The notes: a model not told the origin generated them from the letters alone. Counted from the stretch's first letter, positions 25,127-37,322 are shown. The stretch: DNA of 64,000 bases from Endocalyx cinctus (GCA_001600455.1 BCKC01000002.1:2618171-2682170), one strand, 5' to 3'. Numbers and translations: made by a program.

Positions 25127-26010
25127 ATAATTTTCCATTAGTCACAATACCACCAATTTTTGATTTTTTGATTTTGTTTGATTTTATTTTTATTGAATTG
25201 AATTTTTTTCCCTATCCCAATTTATTTATTCCCCTCTCCAAACGAAACACTTACCCATGCCAAATTGTCCCATTTTCCAAGATCATCACCATGGGTATTT
25301 TGATTCTGATTCGTACCACCCACCATTATCTAAACAATCCTATTGGTATTCGCATTATGGGTATGATTTATGGCTCATCACTCTAATCTTAACTTCTGAC
25401 ATTCTGCTCTTCTTCTTTTTTCCCTCTCTCGTCACAGATTCAATATTATTTTGAATATATATATCTTTTTACTATCAAATAAAAAATAAAAAATAAAATA
25501 ACCTTGTCATTTATCCCTTGTGAGCCAAAAACTTAAGATTCGGACATATTGCCTTGCCCCTCATCGAGAAAAAAGAAACAAGAAGCAGCAAAATAAAATT
25601 ACTCTGCATTAACTCAATTTCTTCAACCTTCCTTACTTGTCCCCCCGGGTGTTTCTGAAGGTTCAGCATTGTTTATTCGCTCCCGAGAAGATAGCTGTCG
25701 ATATCGCGCCTAGAAAGTACCTAAACACACACACATCCACATACCTAACGACCATCTCCTCAGCTCCTCTCTCTATTCTGTGAACGCAAGGGTATGCCCC
25801 TCCCCTAAAACATAGAGTTAGTCTATGCCATATTTTTCCCTTTTTCTTTTGTTTCCCCTTCTTTTTATTTCTAGATACTAAGTCATGTCTTTTTCTTGGC
25901 TCAAAAGTGATCATTTATCGTATCCTCCTACCTCCTCAAATTATTGCTTTGCGCCTCTACCCCACTACCTCTAAACTCTGTTAGGCCCTAAGTATCATCA
26001 GGCCACAAAG

Positions 26011-27681
26011 ATGGACTTAGACAGGCTCGAAGATGAAGTGGACCCCCGCATCAACGATCTCTTGAGCCAGCGAAACTCTCTCACAGAGGAATTGATCGTC
26101 AGTCCTTATGATCTTATCCTCTATTTAAAACGTGCTGTCGTATATGCTGATCTGGCCTATCCGGATCTGGCCGCTGGCGATGCTTATAAAGCTCTCATGC
26201 TGACTGACGAAGTCCGTGATGAAAGTTTCGAATACCATGCTCAGGCTCTAGAAGCCTTAATGAAACGTACCCAGAATTCTTCCCTCGATGTACTAAATTA
26301 TGGCTCCTTGATTGCCTCCCAGTCAACTTTGCTCCAGGTTAACGGCGATATTGATCTCTTATCACTTGCCGAGCTGGCGTCCGTACGATGCTATCAAGTC
26401 CTGTCCTTAAGCCTGCTTCTCTGCGGTTGTTTGAAAAGCGCATCTAAATTCTGCGAGCGAGGTTTAGCCATCGCTCCAGATAATCAAGAACTGCAGAATG
26501 TGACCAAGTATATCCAAACCGTCTCGGAACGCAGAACCCGAAACCCCTCCACCAGCCTCAACGATCTTCCAGATTGGGGCGTAGTCCGACGAGAAATCTA
26601 TCCCTGGAATTCTCACGAGCCCGATCGCTTCTCTAAAGAGTCGTTAGAATTTCTCAACACTCGACTTGCCGAAATGGCTCCTAAATGTGCTGTTCAGGTC
26701 GCCGAACTACCCGTACTACTAGGAGCTGCAAGTCGCACCGACAGCTACGACATCATCCCTACCTGTAGCCAGCTTGGTGTTTTCGCCAAAGAAGACATCA
26801 CCCCGGGAGAAGACGTGCTTGTGGAATACTCGTTAGTGACTGCTAACAATCGACTAAAAGACCCGGTGTGCGATGCCTGTAGTGGAGAACTCCCACCCTT
26901 AGGAAGTGACTCCCCAGCAGTAAATTGTCCAGATTGTTATGATACCGTATTTTGCGACCAGTTTTGCTTTGATAAGGCTCAGGAGCTTTATCATCCGGTC
27001 GTGTGTGAAAAAGACGTCGACTCGATCGCCAAAGATCCAGATGCTAAAGACTCTGATGAAGCATTATACCTCTTGCTACTGGCTCGTGTTCTCGCCATGG
27101 CCGCTCACCAGGATATACACCCTCTTGAGGTAGAGCAGGCCAAATTTCTTTGGGGTGACTTCGTTGCCTCGAGATCTAATGAAATCAACCTGTCACTTAA
27201 CGCGGGACCACCTCCGGACTGGACACTCCCTTTCTCCTTTACTTATAATGTCGAAACGCCGCTACATGTGCTCGAAAAAATGGACATCGACATATACGCC
27301 ACGCTTGCTCATTACGACGTGTGGGTTTTCAACACCTTGTATAGCAAGTTTCGTGGTACAGCGTCGGCTCGCAAAAGTCTCAGCGACGGCAGACCCGACG
27401 TTGCCGCGGTACATCCATTCTGGTGCCTTGCCAATCATAGTTGTAACCCGAATGTCACTTGGGAATGGGGTGGCAGAATGGTACTCAAGGCTGTAGAGAA
27501 GCGAATCGTTAGTGAGGTGCCTGCCGGTATCAAATGTGGGGAAGAAATCCTCAACCACTACTGCGACGTAAACCTCCCAGTCCAGCAGCGAAGAGAATGG
27601 GCGCGTGGCAGCCTAGGCGGTTGGTGCATGTGCGAGCGGTGTCGAGAAGAAGCCAGCGCTGGGGGAAGCTCAGGTGGCTAA
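26011..27681 (+). CDS. MYND/SET-domain protein (SMYD-like lysine methyltransferase family)
   Basis: A single exon of 556 codons starts at ATG 26011 (context CACAAAG-ATG). Residues about 1-175 are helical and TPR-like. The SET domain begins near residue 235 and is interrupted by a MYND-like zinc finger at about 287-335, with paired Cys (VCDAC, NCPDCYDTVFC, FC) and a final H-x3-C in YHPVVCE. The SET core motifs are NHSCNPN at 475-481 and GEEILNHYCD near 513-522. The post-SET part is GGWCMCERC with a final Cys cluster. Proteins of this type methylate lysines using S-adenosylmethionine. Histone or non-histone targets of the fungal members are mostly uncharacterised, so I name no substrate. The absence of introns is unusual among its neighbours here. 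Confidence 0.88.
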   Translation: MDLDRLEDEVDPRINDLLSQRNSLTEELIVSPYDLILYLKRAVVYADLAYPDLAAGDAYKALMLTDEVRDESFEYHAQALEALMKRTQNSSLDVLNYGSLIASQSTLLQVNGDIDLLSLAELASVRCYQVLSLSLLLCGCLKSASKFCERGLAIAPDNQELQNVTKYIQTVSERRTRNPSTSLNDLPDWGVVRREIYPWNSHEPDRFSKESLEFLNTRLAEMAPKCAVQVAELPVLLGAASRTDSYDIIPTCSQLGVFAKEDITPGEDVLVEYSLVTANNRLKDPVCDACSGELPPLGSDSPAVNCPDCYDTVFCDQFCFDKAQELYHPVVCEKDVDSIAKDPDAKDSDEALYLLLLARVLAMAAHQDIHPLEVEQAKFLWGDFVASRSNEINLSLNAGPPPDWTLPFSFTYNVETPLHVLEKMDIDIYATLAHYDVWVFNTLYSKFRGTASARKSLSDGRPDVAAVHPFWCLANHSCNPNVTWEWGGRMVLKAVEKRIVSEVPAGIKCGEEILNHYCDVNLPVQQRREWARGSLGGWCMCERCREEASAGGSSGG

Positions 27682-29597
27682 GGATTAATTGATTGACGAC
27701 TTCAGAAATCCTTGACTTTATGTTCTTACTCTTCGTCTGCATTTTGGGGAGGTCGAGTCTGGATCGGCTATGATTATACACGCGTCATGCTGCCGGCTCG
27801 AAGAATACCCCCCCAGGTGCGAATCCATGATAGATAGTAACGGCTATCCGGGACGCTTCAGGCATCTGCTATGACTAAGATCGAGGTCACACATTCATCC
27901 CTTCGAGTTCGAAAAAGAAGCAACAAAATAATAAGATGATAAACCTCGATCATTTACCTTGTAGAAGGACGAATATCGGTTCGCGACGAAATACCTTTAG
28001 ACCACGACGCAAACATCAAATACGTGTCCTTCACTAGCATGGCACCCACAATAAAAACCTGGAACCACCCCGGAATTCGTTCCTACCTACGCAACCTTTC
28101 CGACAATTTTGTTTCCTTACGCATACGGATAACATAAATACTCTCAACTTTCTCATCTATTCTATTCTCCCTCATATCAACTTAACATGATACACGAAAT
28201 AAACCTTCCCCCTTCCTAAGATATACGAATACAAATCCTCGTAGAACCTTTTCTTTTCAGCCATGATAAAAACACCCAACACAAAAAAAAAAAAATAATA
28301 ATAATAAACCCCTCCGACTGTAACGTTGAACATTCGTCTCGTATAAGTAAGCAATGTGACCCAGTTAGACCAGATAGTGCTCAAGAAGAAGGACCGAAAG
28401 GTACCAAATGTACATTTAAAAGATATCGCCATCTTTCATCCATCTAGATATGATCCAGTCCAGTTTTAAATGGGAAATAAGCATACCTATTACATACCAC
28501 GTGTCGAGAGTAGCGTTGACGCATGGGTCTTTTCTATCTCTTCTTGACAATGATATAATCGAAATCCTCACCTATTCATTCGTTCTTCAGCACTACGATG
28601 TCTCACAACTAAATATGTATACTACGATAAGAAGGGGGGGAGGGGAACAGCGTCATTCAGATCTGACCATATCGAAAATTGGGTCACGACAAAGGGGAGA
28701 GATATTCGGCTCTAGTGTACTATGCAAGTGGAAATGTTACCTGAGACACTTTTGTGGGCAAGAGATCATCGGCTCATGCAGAGTGAAGTATTGATCTGCA
28801 CATCACTATTTTTCCCGACAAAAAAATACACTATTTTGGGAGTGATCCTGGTCAGTACCGTTGCTTGTTTTGATACTAGGTTAAGACAGTACGAGTACTA
28901 CATATACGTAGGCGATAGACGTTTATCATTGTATCACACAATCATGCACTTTTTTTTTTAAAAAAAAAAAAAATTGTTTTTATTTATTTGTGTAATACTC
29001 TACTTCCTATCAAAACGAGAGAAAGTGAAGTCATTGTAAATGACATCGTGTTCCGTAAAGAGATAATAAGAGAGATGCGATGGGGATATCGTATTTCTTC
29101 AACCATTCGCAAAAGTGCCCACAACTACACGAATAAAAGGCTCTTCAGTAGCAGAAAATAAATCCAACCACGAAAACAATAATGAGTCGATAAAGAGAGA
29201 TCCTATGGTAGGTTCTCTGGTTGCCGTTTTGCCCGAGAGGCAGGAAACTCAACCAATCTAATCTCGGTCTCCTCTGTTTTCTCATTCTTGTGAAGAAATG
29301 GCCAAGTCAATGCAAAATAAGGAAACCACTTTTTTTTTCGTCGTCCATACATCATCGTACACAAGATTGTGCCGCGCAACATTGAAATGAATCCCTAAAC
29401 GAGAAAAAGATAGGGGTTTAAGAAGAAGAAAAGAAGAAGAAAAAACCCCTCACAAATGAACAATAAACAAGGAAGAAAATCTCGTGAGATTTAAACGCCG
29501 GTCTTTGCCTCTTTTGTTTCTGCTCTTTCAAAATTTGTTTGATGTACAAGTTCCCAGCCTTGATGGGAAACCCTTTCGGCTTCTTCTCCTAGTTTGT
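27682..29597. other. Convergent intergenic region, SET gene / pacC
   Basis: About 1.9 kb between two convergent 3' ends. It is AT-rich with T/A homopolymers, including a T-run then A-run at about 28950-28974 that could fold back on itself. It probably holds both 3' untranslated regions. No gene is seen. Confidence 0.5.
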
Positions 29598-31531
29598 TTA
29601 GTTCGCAGGGAGGGCCGGGTACGCCGGCTGCGAAGGAGGGCGACTGGGAGAATCTGTGTCCATCGAGTCGCTCGACGCCGGGCTCTCGGACTCGTAATCG
29701 TGGCGCTTGAGGCGGTCGATGACATACTCTCTAAGATATTCGATCACGCGCACATTTTCCAACCAAGTCTCGTACTCTGCGTCGTCGCGCGATTCCGACT
29801 CGGATAAAGTCGAGGGCGAACTGACGGCGGAAGCGCCCGCCTCCGAGGCCTTAGGCGTAGTAACAGGTTCCCGTTCCACGCTGTGGCGAGAGCCCGTGTT
29901 CGCACGCTGAAGCATACCTCCAGAGTATCGTCGTCGCGGGTCCGAGTCAAAGTTCGGTCCCAGGGTAGACGTGGCAGACTGGCCAGGGTAACCTGAAGTG
30001 ACGGCCGGCAGAGTGGGATACAACGCCGAGGTGGTCGAGCTGTGGCGGGTGGATGGGGAGAGTCCAGACGAGGACGCAGTAGGCGAATGGCCAGAAGTGT
30101 AGGACATGTTACTCGAAGGCGGCGTCACCGCGGGAGTGCCATTGGAGTGAGTGGAAGAGACATTGGTCATGGGCGAAGCCACGTGCGCGTTCTGGTGATA
30201 GGCATTGTGTGCCATGGAGGACTGGTTCTGTGCGGCCGAGTGAGGTGGCGACTGGCTTGAGCGGAAGATCAAAGGCTCATAGTGAGTTCCAGGTTGCTGG
30301 AATCCGGCGGCGGCAGCGTTGTTCGAGTTCTCGTAGACGGTACTCTGCATCTGTTCCAGAATTTGGTCGATCTGAACCAAGTCATTCTTGGTACGAATGT
30401 TCGGCATCGGCGGCAGGGCATAATGCTGCTGGTAAGGGGCAGCGTGGGCGCCAGGACCGTCAACGGCCACGGCAGGAGCTGGTAGGTACTCGGCATGCAT
30501 GGCACTACCTAGGGCACCGTGCAAAGGTAGGAGTCTCTGGCCGACCTGCTGGTACGAGTTGGGGTTGAGTTGGCGGCGCTTCACATCACCAAGGAACTCG
30601 TTCATGGCATCGTAAGAACGCTTTCGGTTCTCATATTCAGTAGCAGCTTGAGCTTGGTAACCAATGTGATCTCTAGGACCCATAGGCTGGTGGTAGTACA
30701 TATGTCCTCCAAAAGAAGGCGGGGCGGGATGAGAATAGTAGCCATTACTGTGACCGTTTGGATGAGACGGCTGGCCGAAAGCAGCCGAGTTAGTACGCAT
30801 TTGGCCATTATGATCATAATAACTAGTAGGAGCTAGAGGCGAAATTAGCCTCAAATAAAGGAAATTGAGGGAGTAAACCGAACTGGGAATACATACCTTT
30901 GGCCTGAGGCCTGTAAGCACCGTTCATACCACCATGCTGATCAGGAGAGCGCATCAACACAGAATCGTCGGCATGAGTCTAGGAGAAGGTAATGTTAGAA
31001 TTCATTGCGAGTTTTTTTTTTTCTCCGTATAAATGAATGGACAACATACCTTAACATGCTTCTTCAAGTCCTGAGGACGCTTGAAAGATTTACCGCAGAA
31101 GTCACACTTGTGAGGTTTCAAGGGGACATGAACACGAATGTGAGAAGTAATATGATCACGCTTGACGGTGGTGGTTCTGCATTGAGCCCACTGACAAGTG
31201 AGATTCAAGTTGTTAGTACTCTTGCGACCAACATGTTTCTCGCAAATGTGTTCCTAAATCGAGTATATCTCAGGTCAGCGAATTATTCTCTTTTTTTCTT
31301 TTTTTTTCACTCAAATTACTGATTCATTCGATCACTTACGTATAGAGTCTCGGCGGTAGTGAACTTCTCGCTACAGTTAGACCATTTACAGGTCAATGAA
31401 TCATCCTGTACAGCTTGAACGCTGGACTGAGAGGTGGCGGTAGTGCTAGTCGAAGGCGCTGGAGTGGTGCCGTTCGAAGCAGAGCTCTCACCACCCGATT
31501 GGATCGGGTTGCTGTCAGCTGTAGTAGACAT
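29598..31531 (-). CDS. pacC: pH-response transcription factor PacC/Rim101, four exons
   Basis: Exons are complement(31340..31531), (31050..31253), (30897..30978) and (29598..30832), with all phases in register, giving 570 residues. PacC activates alkaline-expressed genes and represses acid-expressed ones after proteolytic removal of its C-terminus through the Pal/Rim pathway. Three C2H2 fingers are clear. Finger 1 starts CKWSNC and is split by intron 1. Finger 2 starts [19 protein letters not shown]. Finger 3 is [17 protein letters not shown], followed by the basic/nuclear region and [12 protein letters not shown]. The Gln/Pro/Ser-rich middle contains [18 protein letters not shown] and a YPTLPAV segment of the kind found in the signalling protease box. 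The C-terminal [10 protein letters not shown] region is conserved. The frame extends 17 codons upstream of 31531 but begins without ATG, so I start at MSTTADSN. The upstream DNA has many PacC sites. Confidence 0.95.
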
Positions 31532-32238
31532 AACAGCAGAGAAGGAGGGTAATAGAATTGTAGGAGGGGTTTGAATTGACACGATAAGATGATAAGGTCA
31601 CGTGGGTTGGATATGAAATCGGATAAATGTATAGGTTTCGGTTAGATGTATAAATCTCGGAAACCCTCGGATAAATCGATAATTGTAAATTTCAGGTTCA
31701 GGAAGTTGTTTTCTTTAATTGAATTGATTGGATAGATACCTAAATTACCTCAAGGCAGGTACCTAAAATCAAGTACTTTTTGTATTTGGGAAGGTGTGAA
31801 AAGCACAGACCACTTTTAATGGACAAATAAGGCTTGGCTTGTCTTTAGTACTAACATGTAAAACATATGTACTTAAGAGAAACAAAGACTCAACACAACA
31901 AAGAGGTTAAAAAAAAGCAAAAATGTTGGATACAAAATGGATAATTTAGATTCTCTGAGAGAAAAGATTCTGTTTTAAAATTGAAATGAGGGAAAGGGCA
32001 GTTTATGTAAATCAGACGTTGCCGTTATTCCTTATTATGGGACATTAGACCTTGGCGATATCGAGGCGGAAAGTCTTGGCATTCGGTCTATGGCCTGTCC
32101 AGGTGTAGCAGCTGCTACAAAAGTATTGGTTATGCTAAGAACGGTGACTATAACGAAGTATTGGATTTATAAAGATACATCCATTTACGTATGACTTTAA
32201 TAATACTCCTAAGTTTCTTACTTCTTCCGAGACTTGTT

Positions 32239-32275
32239 TGCCAAGAGTATGCCAAGTCTTGGCATACTCTTGGCA
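32239..32275. repeat. Palindrome made of four TGCCAAG sites
   Basis: Two perfect 18-bp arms (32239-32256 and 32258-32275) surround a single T. Each arm contains two TGCCAAG words, so the element carries four PacC-type sites in alternating orientation, about 0.7 kb upstream of the pacC ATG. It could also extrude as a hairpin. Confidence 0.85.
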
Positions 32276-32554
32276 TTTGTGTGATTGTCTCGATCTTTTG
32301 CTACTTGTGATCTTTTTGGTAAACCTTGGCCGCTGCCTCCTCCAGTCTTTCCTGACCTGCCGAGACTTTGACTGCTCCCCTCCTCTTACTGTGTATACTG
32401 TATTGTATTGTTGAGTAGCCGTTGTTGGTATTATCAGTAATGTTTTTTTTTCGCATTGATCCCGTTTTGAGTTTGCCTGTAGTGTAAATTGTAATCAAAG
32501 TGAATAATTTACTCGTATGACTTGATGCAGCCATAAAATTGGGTAGGATGGGTT

Positions 32555-32660
32555 TGATGGATGGATGGATGGATCTCTCTCCGTAACTCACTCATATCCA
32601 TCTTATCAACTTTATCTCATTTATTCGTTTATTCATTCATTCATTCATTCATTTATTTCA
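32555..32660 (+). repeat. GGAT and ATTC tetranucleotide microsatellites
   Basis: A short GGAT run at about 32559-32575 is followed by an ATTC/ATTT run at about 32624-32656 in the pacC upstream region. Confidence 0.8.
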
Positions 32661-34188
32661 GTTTCTGTCTTTTTTTTTCGCGATAAAATTTTTTTGTGAA
32701 GGAGGGGTTATTATTTTTTTCGATTAACAGAAAATCAATTCTCCTTTTACCCTTGAAACTATGTATCCACCATCCTTTTTCATTGCTGTTTCTGATATCA
32801 TACATGATAAATAAAAACCAAATGAATAAAATAAGACTATCACTTCAATTAAATTACATATACGCATACACTCCGTACACTACGTATATATATATATACT
32901 AAAAAGGATGCAAACAGTGGAATATGTCTTAGTTTCTCTTGGTAAATTTATTATTACAGTTCAATAATTAACACGTATTTAGCAGAGCGCGTCGATAAAA
33001 GACTTCCGCCGTGGCCAAGCCTTGGTATTCCTCTCCGCTCGCCAAGTCCTTGGCCACTCTTGACGGTTGAAGAAGATTTGAGCTAAAGTCGTGAGAAATG
33101 GCGTGAGTTTCTTCTTCCCACGATATCCTTGGTACCTGTTAGACACCTTAATCGACGTAATTATGATGGTACAATAGTACAATAGTAGGGATTGTAGCAA
33201 TACTAAGTATTAATCAAGTAGTAATCCTTCTTGACTCAGCTATTGGCTCAGCCACTCTTGGCTGTTGATTTTTATTTTATTTTTATTTTTCTTACTGAGT
33301 CCTCTGTCTTACTATTAATTTCCCTCTTTTCATGTAAATCCTCGGAATATGCTTATGTTGATCCATCATCTCATTGCTCGATCCTTCATATTTGCCCACG
33401 AAGAAAGTACTGTATTATTCGTTTCAGGTAAATATCGAGTATCTACATATACACGTATGCCCTCTTTGGTTTCTATAATTATTATATATGAAATTCTTGA
33501 AGCGCTTATGTCCATACGACTCGGTATTCGAAATAAATGTTCTCGTGGAGGGGCTGAGGGGCTGAGGGGATAATCTTCATTTGGACAATTACTTGGCTAA
33601 ATACATAAAGCATAATAATCACCTCGTGAATACGGAGTACGGAGCACTCTCCAAAGGGCGTTAATGGAAGCCGCCACTGGCTGACGAAGAACCTGTCTCT
33701 GGAACAAGGTAATTCTCGCCGAGTCCTCCCAAGACTTATTTTGCCCAAAAATCAAAGCGCATAACACATGACATGATAATCTTTTTTTTTTTTTTTTTTT
33801 TTCCGAAAATATTTTCGTGATCCAGTTTATTATCTTTTCTTTCAAGAACTGAACTGATCCTACCAGAGCGGACATCCGGTTCAGGTAGCATCCTATGAGT
33901 AATGGATAACAGGAATATACGTATGCTTCGACCTCAAAGTCAATAAATAGTATTGGGAAAATTAACCATATTAAGCCCTGTATAAGTGGAAACTGTATGT
34001 ATACTCAAGAAATATCCGCTTCATTATGGCGATATCGTCCTTTTTCGCCACCTAAGGGGCTTCATTCTCGCGATGGTTATTATAACAGTCTCTTTTACCC
34101 TGTCTGCTCCCTCGAGAATTCTAACCAATACTCATTGCAGCTTGTTTGGCCACCAGACTGAGTTAATACAGTCACCAAAGCAACGCGC

Positions 34189-35690
34189 ATGGTCATCGAT
34201 ACGATCGAAGTCTTATTCTGCAGGACTCATGCAATAATGACCAGCCTGCTCAACGAGGCACATTCTGTTGTTTTATATTGTATAACAGTCGTTCACTTTC
34301 TTGCCGCTGAAGCTACCTATACGCCTCGGGCCAAACCAAACCAATGTTGTTTGCAAGTACAAAAAGTACGATTTGATGAATTATGTCACCCCCTATATCT
34401 TGAAGTGAGCAAGTTAACTTCAATCTTTAATATCAATCCGGAGATAGATAAAAAGCACATAAAAAAGTTCCTGCAGCTATACCCCGGAGATCAACATTGG
34501 CGGAGACGGTAGGACTCATAGCAAGCATTGGCACGGTTATGCGGCCGGGATAAGATCGCCAAGCCTGTTTGCGACATCGCCGAGGGCTTCGGCACGGTCG
34601 GGGACAAATCAAAATCTTTGGGACGGTACAAAAATCATACCACAGCTCCTGTCGATCTCGAGGACAAGCTCGACAACCGACTTCGAAGTTATCAATAACC
34701 ACATCGAAGTTTTGGTGGTACTAATAGTCATACGTGATATCGACCCGATTCTAAGCGGTTTCTTGATCCTGGTTTGTTTTTTTACGCAAGGTCAAGTTCA
34801 TTGCCGAAAAGCCCAAGATCTAGAATTCGTCGACTCGCCGAAGCCGACTGTAGACTTTCTCCTATGTACCTTGGATCTCACTGATAGACGTGGTCTTGAT
34901 AACGCGACTTGATTCTTGGCTAGATTCGTGCTGTTACGGGGGATACTAGTGACATCATGTGGCCTGATCTATCTAGCGATATGTCCCAAGACTACGCAGA
35001 GACACCGATCTTAGAAGTTAAGGACATGAGGACGTAACTGACCAGAGCTGACTTTATTAGCCAAGTTATTCGTCCGGAGGAGAATACGCAGCACCGGGTG
35101 AGCAATTCTGGCTGAATAGAAGACAGGAGCATGAATACGCCAGTGGAGGAAGGTCAAGATGGCAGCCCCATCTCGATACCTCTCACCTTTAGCCCTAGTT
35201 GGGAGTTTGGCTTTATTCATATTACTAATAACAAACTCGTGCTGGCGGGAAAGTTCGTCGAACTCAACAGAATCGTGAATTACCTTACGATGCCTATCGC
35301 GGCTACGGCTGCGGCGAAGAGCCGCAATGCCTATTACTACGCTGATATTCCGTCATAGCAATGGGGAAAGGGAAGGTTCTACTCAAAAGCGCAATCGTTC
35401 TCGTAACCCAGAGCGAGAGGAGTAAACGATGGCAACCCAGAATACTCGCATCCAAGCCTATAATAGGATCAATTTCTCTAGCTTAAACCAGCCGCGAAAA
35501 TAAATTGACCAAGTTCGAGCCTGAACTTAATAGAAGTCGCGAGAATTGGCAAGAAAGGCTACAGGTATTCGTGGCGGCGATCGGACAAGCGCAGAAGAAG
35601 GCTAAAGAGCAAAAGATTTCGGCGATCGAGGTCCGGATGCGGGGAAACCTCGAGAAAGAGAGCGGTCAGAAAGTGGGTAGGTCTATTTAA
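34189..35690 (+). other. Unrecognised, possibly decayed coding-like segment
   Basis: This stretch is less AT-rich than its flanks. It contains several short + strand frames with protein-like composition in different phases (34189-34512, 34712-34912, 35131-35358, 35505-35690), separated by stops. The last is Lys/Glu/Gln/Arg-rich, like a coiled coil. No family motif is recognised and I could not join the pieces with credible introns. It may be a dead gene or element remnant, or ordinary intergenic DNA. Confidence 0.25.
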
Positions 35691-36721
35691 GTACTCACGA
35701 GGTGTAAACACCTATAAGAGAAAGCTATTCCCCAGGCCGAAAACCTGCACAGCGCTGGTAAGAAACGCGTTCGCCAAAAGAAACAGACCAGAAAATTCAT
35801 ACCCGGTCCTTATTCACGTGCTATGAGCGTGGGGAGATTTGTGTGGATGGGAATGTAAGTTGACCATGTTATACTCAGTGTGGTGTGATGGATCAAGCCC
35901 GGGGGCAAATCCGTCGTTGCTTACGCATAGGCACCTATCTAGGATATCTCGTGGTATGGTATTATGAGGTTGACCGCATATATTCAAGAATGAGCAGCGG
36001 TGTTACCTAATTCCATTTGTTTATTTGTTTAGTATATTGCGTTGAGATTTGTTTCAACCAAATCGCAACAGTCTATACTACTTGCACTGTCGGTGCAGCG
36101 CAAACACAATGCGACAGCGACCGTCGCATGAACATGTGGGGACACCTTCATAGGCTATATATATCCATGGATACTCCGTATGTGTTTTCTAATCTTCGAA
36201 TTTCAGCAGTACCAAATGCCTTTCTCATTCGTTACAAGTAAGAATTATGATTTCGATCCTTTTCTTTTTTCTTTTTTTATCAGCTGATTCCTCGTTGACC
36301 AAGAATCAAGGTTTCTTCCAGTTAAGCATTTATTTTCACTGCTTTCTATAACACTGTTGGTTACCCATGGCGTCTCCAACGATCGAAGGAAAACAATGAA
36401 AAGAATGTGTGTAAGTGACGTCACCATCTAGATTGAGGGGGCTACCGTACCAAAATCAATAATTATAATTGCCTTGCCTACTATTGAAAGTACCTATGTA
36501 CATAATACCTGCCAATAGTAAAAACTAGGGGAAAACGTCCGGAGCTTTTGCTACGGACATCGTTCGTGTTACATTTCTGATGATGATTGTTTCTTCTACG
36601 TGTATTGGTTTTCAGCCCTTTCACTGACGTAGTTCTGTCACGCATCCGCAAGTATAAATAATGCGACAAGTAGATAGAAAAAAGAGAAAATCGGTAAGCC
36701 ATCGTCATTTAAGACAAAGAG

Positions 36722-36749
36722 AAATAAATAAATAAATAAATAAATAAAT
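36722..36749 (+). repeat. (AAAT)n microsatellite
   Basis: About six to seven AAAT units in the promoter-side region of the small membrane-protein gene. Confidence 0.85.
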
Positions 36750-36952
36750 TCAAACCAAATAATTTCTTGTAGAAAGTGCTTTTCTTCATAATACATACAC
36801 ATACGCATCTTTTCCACCAACTGCCAGTACCTTCTTCTTCTTTTTACCGCTTCAGCTTCATAGCTTGACCCGTCATAAATAAGAAAAAGAAGATATCAAT
36901 AGAGACGATAAATTGAAAATCAAACAAATCAATAATAAACAAACAAACCAAA

Positions 36953-37322
36953 ATGGGTATCGCTTCGGGACTCAACCACTTCGTGCAGTCGATCTTCGAG
37001 GTCATCCAGGGCATCTTCGCGAGCATCGCGCACGTATTCCAGTGGGCGATCAACGTCGTTCTCGGCGTATTCGCCGGTTTCGTCAACTTCGTCGAGGGAA
37101 CCTTAGGTTTTGCCATCCGTAAGTTTTTTTTCTTCACTTTCCTTATCTCTTTCCCCTTTATTGATTTTTTGCGGCATCACGGCTAATTTGGGCCTTTTTT
37201 TTCTCCCGCTAGATAACTTCTTCATCCTCGGTACCTTAGCCGCCGTCGTTCTCGGCTACGTGGTTTACACCCAAAGACAGGGTACCGCGCCCGTGAGCCG
37301 CACCGTGAAGAGCAAGTCCTAA
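36953..37322 (+). CDS. Small two-helix membrane protein, two exons
   Basis: Exons 36953..37118 and 37213..37322 encode 91 residues; the intron starts GTAAGT, ends TAG, and splits a His codon. The N-terminal part (MGIASGLNHFVQSIFEVIQG) looks amphipathic. It runs into hydrophobic stretches at about 20-50 (FASIAHVFQWAINVVLGVFAGFV) and 58-74 (FFILGTLAAVVLGYVVY), and ends in a basic tail TVKSKS. Short proteins of this pattern recur as conserved hypotheticals in filamentous ascomycetes. I know of no assigned function. A single unspliced frame would end early inside the intron. The gene is divergent from pacC at a distance of 5.4 kb. Confidence 0.8.

Larger units (their letters stand above)
22819..26010. 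other. Long intergenic region
   Basis: About 3.2 kb with no supportable gene. It contains a poly-A tract at about 23645-23668, GGCTGGCT-type repeats near 24977-24995, and a cluster of GGGTC(C/T)TT words at 25028-25126, about 0.9 kb upstream of the SET gene. Pyrimidine-rich sequence at about 25400-26000 is probably the SET-gene promoter and leader. Short frames are random-looking. Confidence 0.5.
31833..33597. promoter_or_regulatory. Cluster of 13 PacC-site cores (GCCAAG)
   Basis: GCCAAG or its complement CTTGGC occurs at 31833, 32051, 32075, 32240, 32251, 32258, 32269, 32325, 33014, 33041, 33049, 33257 and 33592 (first base of each hexamer). The consensus of PacC in Aspergillus is GCCARG. 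About one such hexamer would be expected in 1.8 kb by chance, and I see none of these exact hexamers in the 3.9 kb upstream of acc1. The cluster begins about 300 bp above the pacC ATG. Binding is inferred, not shown. Confidence 0.7.
31532..36952. promoter_or_regulatory. 5.4-kb divergent region between pacC and a small membrane-protein gene
   Basis: No intact gene is seen. The pacC-proximal 2 kb (31.8-33.6 kb) is dense in GCCAAG, the PacC binding core, on both strands. It also holds ATTC/GGAT microsatellites at about 32555-32660. The middle (about 34.2-35.8 kb) is less AT-rich and shows disconnected coding-like pieces. The distal end near 36722-36749 is an (AAAT)n run before the divergent gene. 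Long upstream regions are usual for strongly regulated fungal transcription factors. Confidence 0.6.

Noticed and set aside
31531..31582. Longer N-terminus for PacC
   Set aside because: The upstream in-frame start would be GTG; the first ATG is at 31531 and fits the family.
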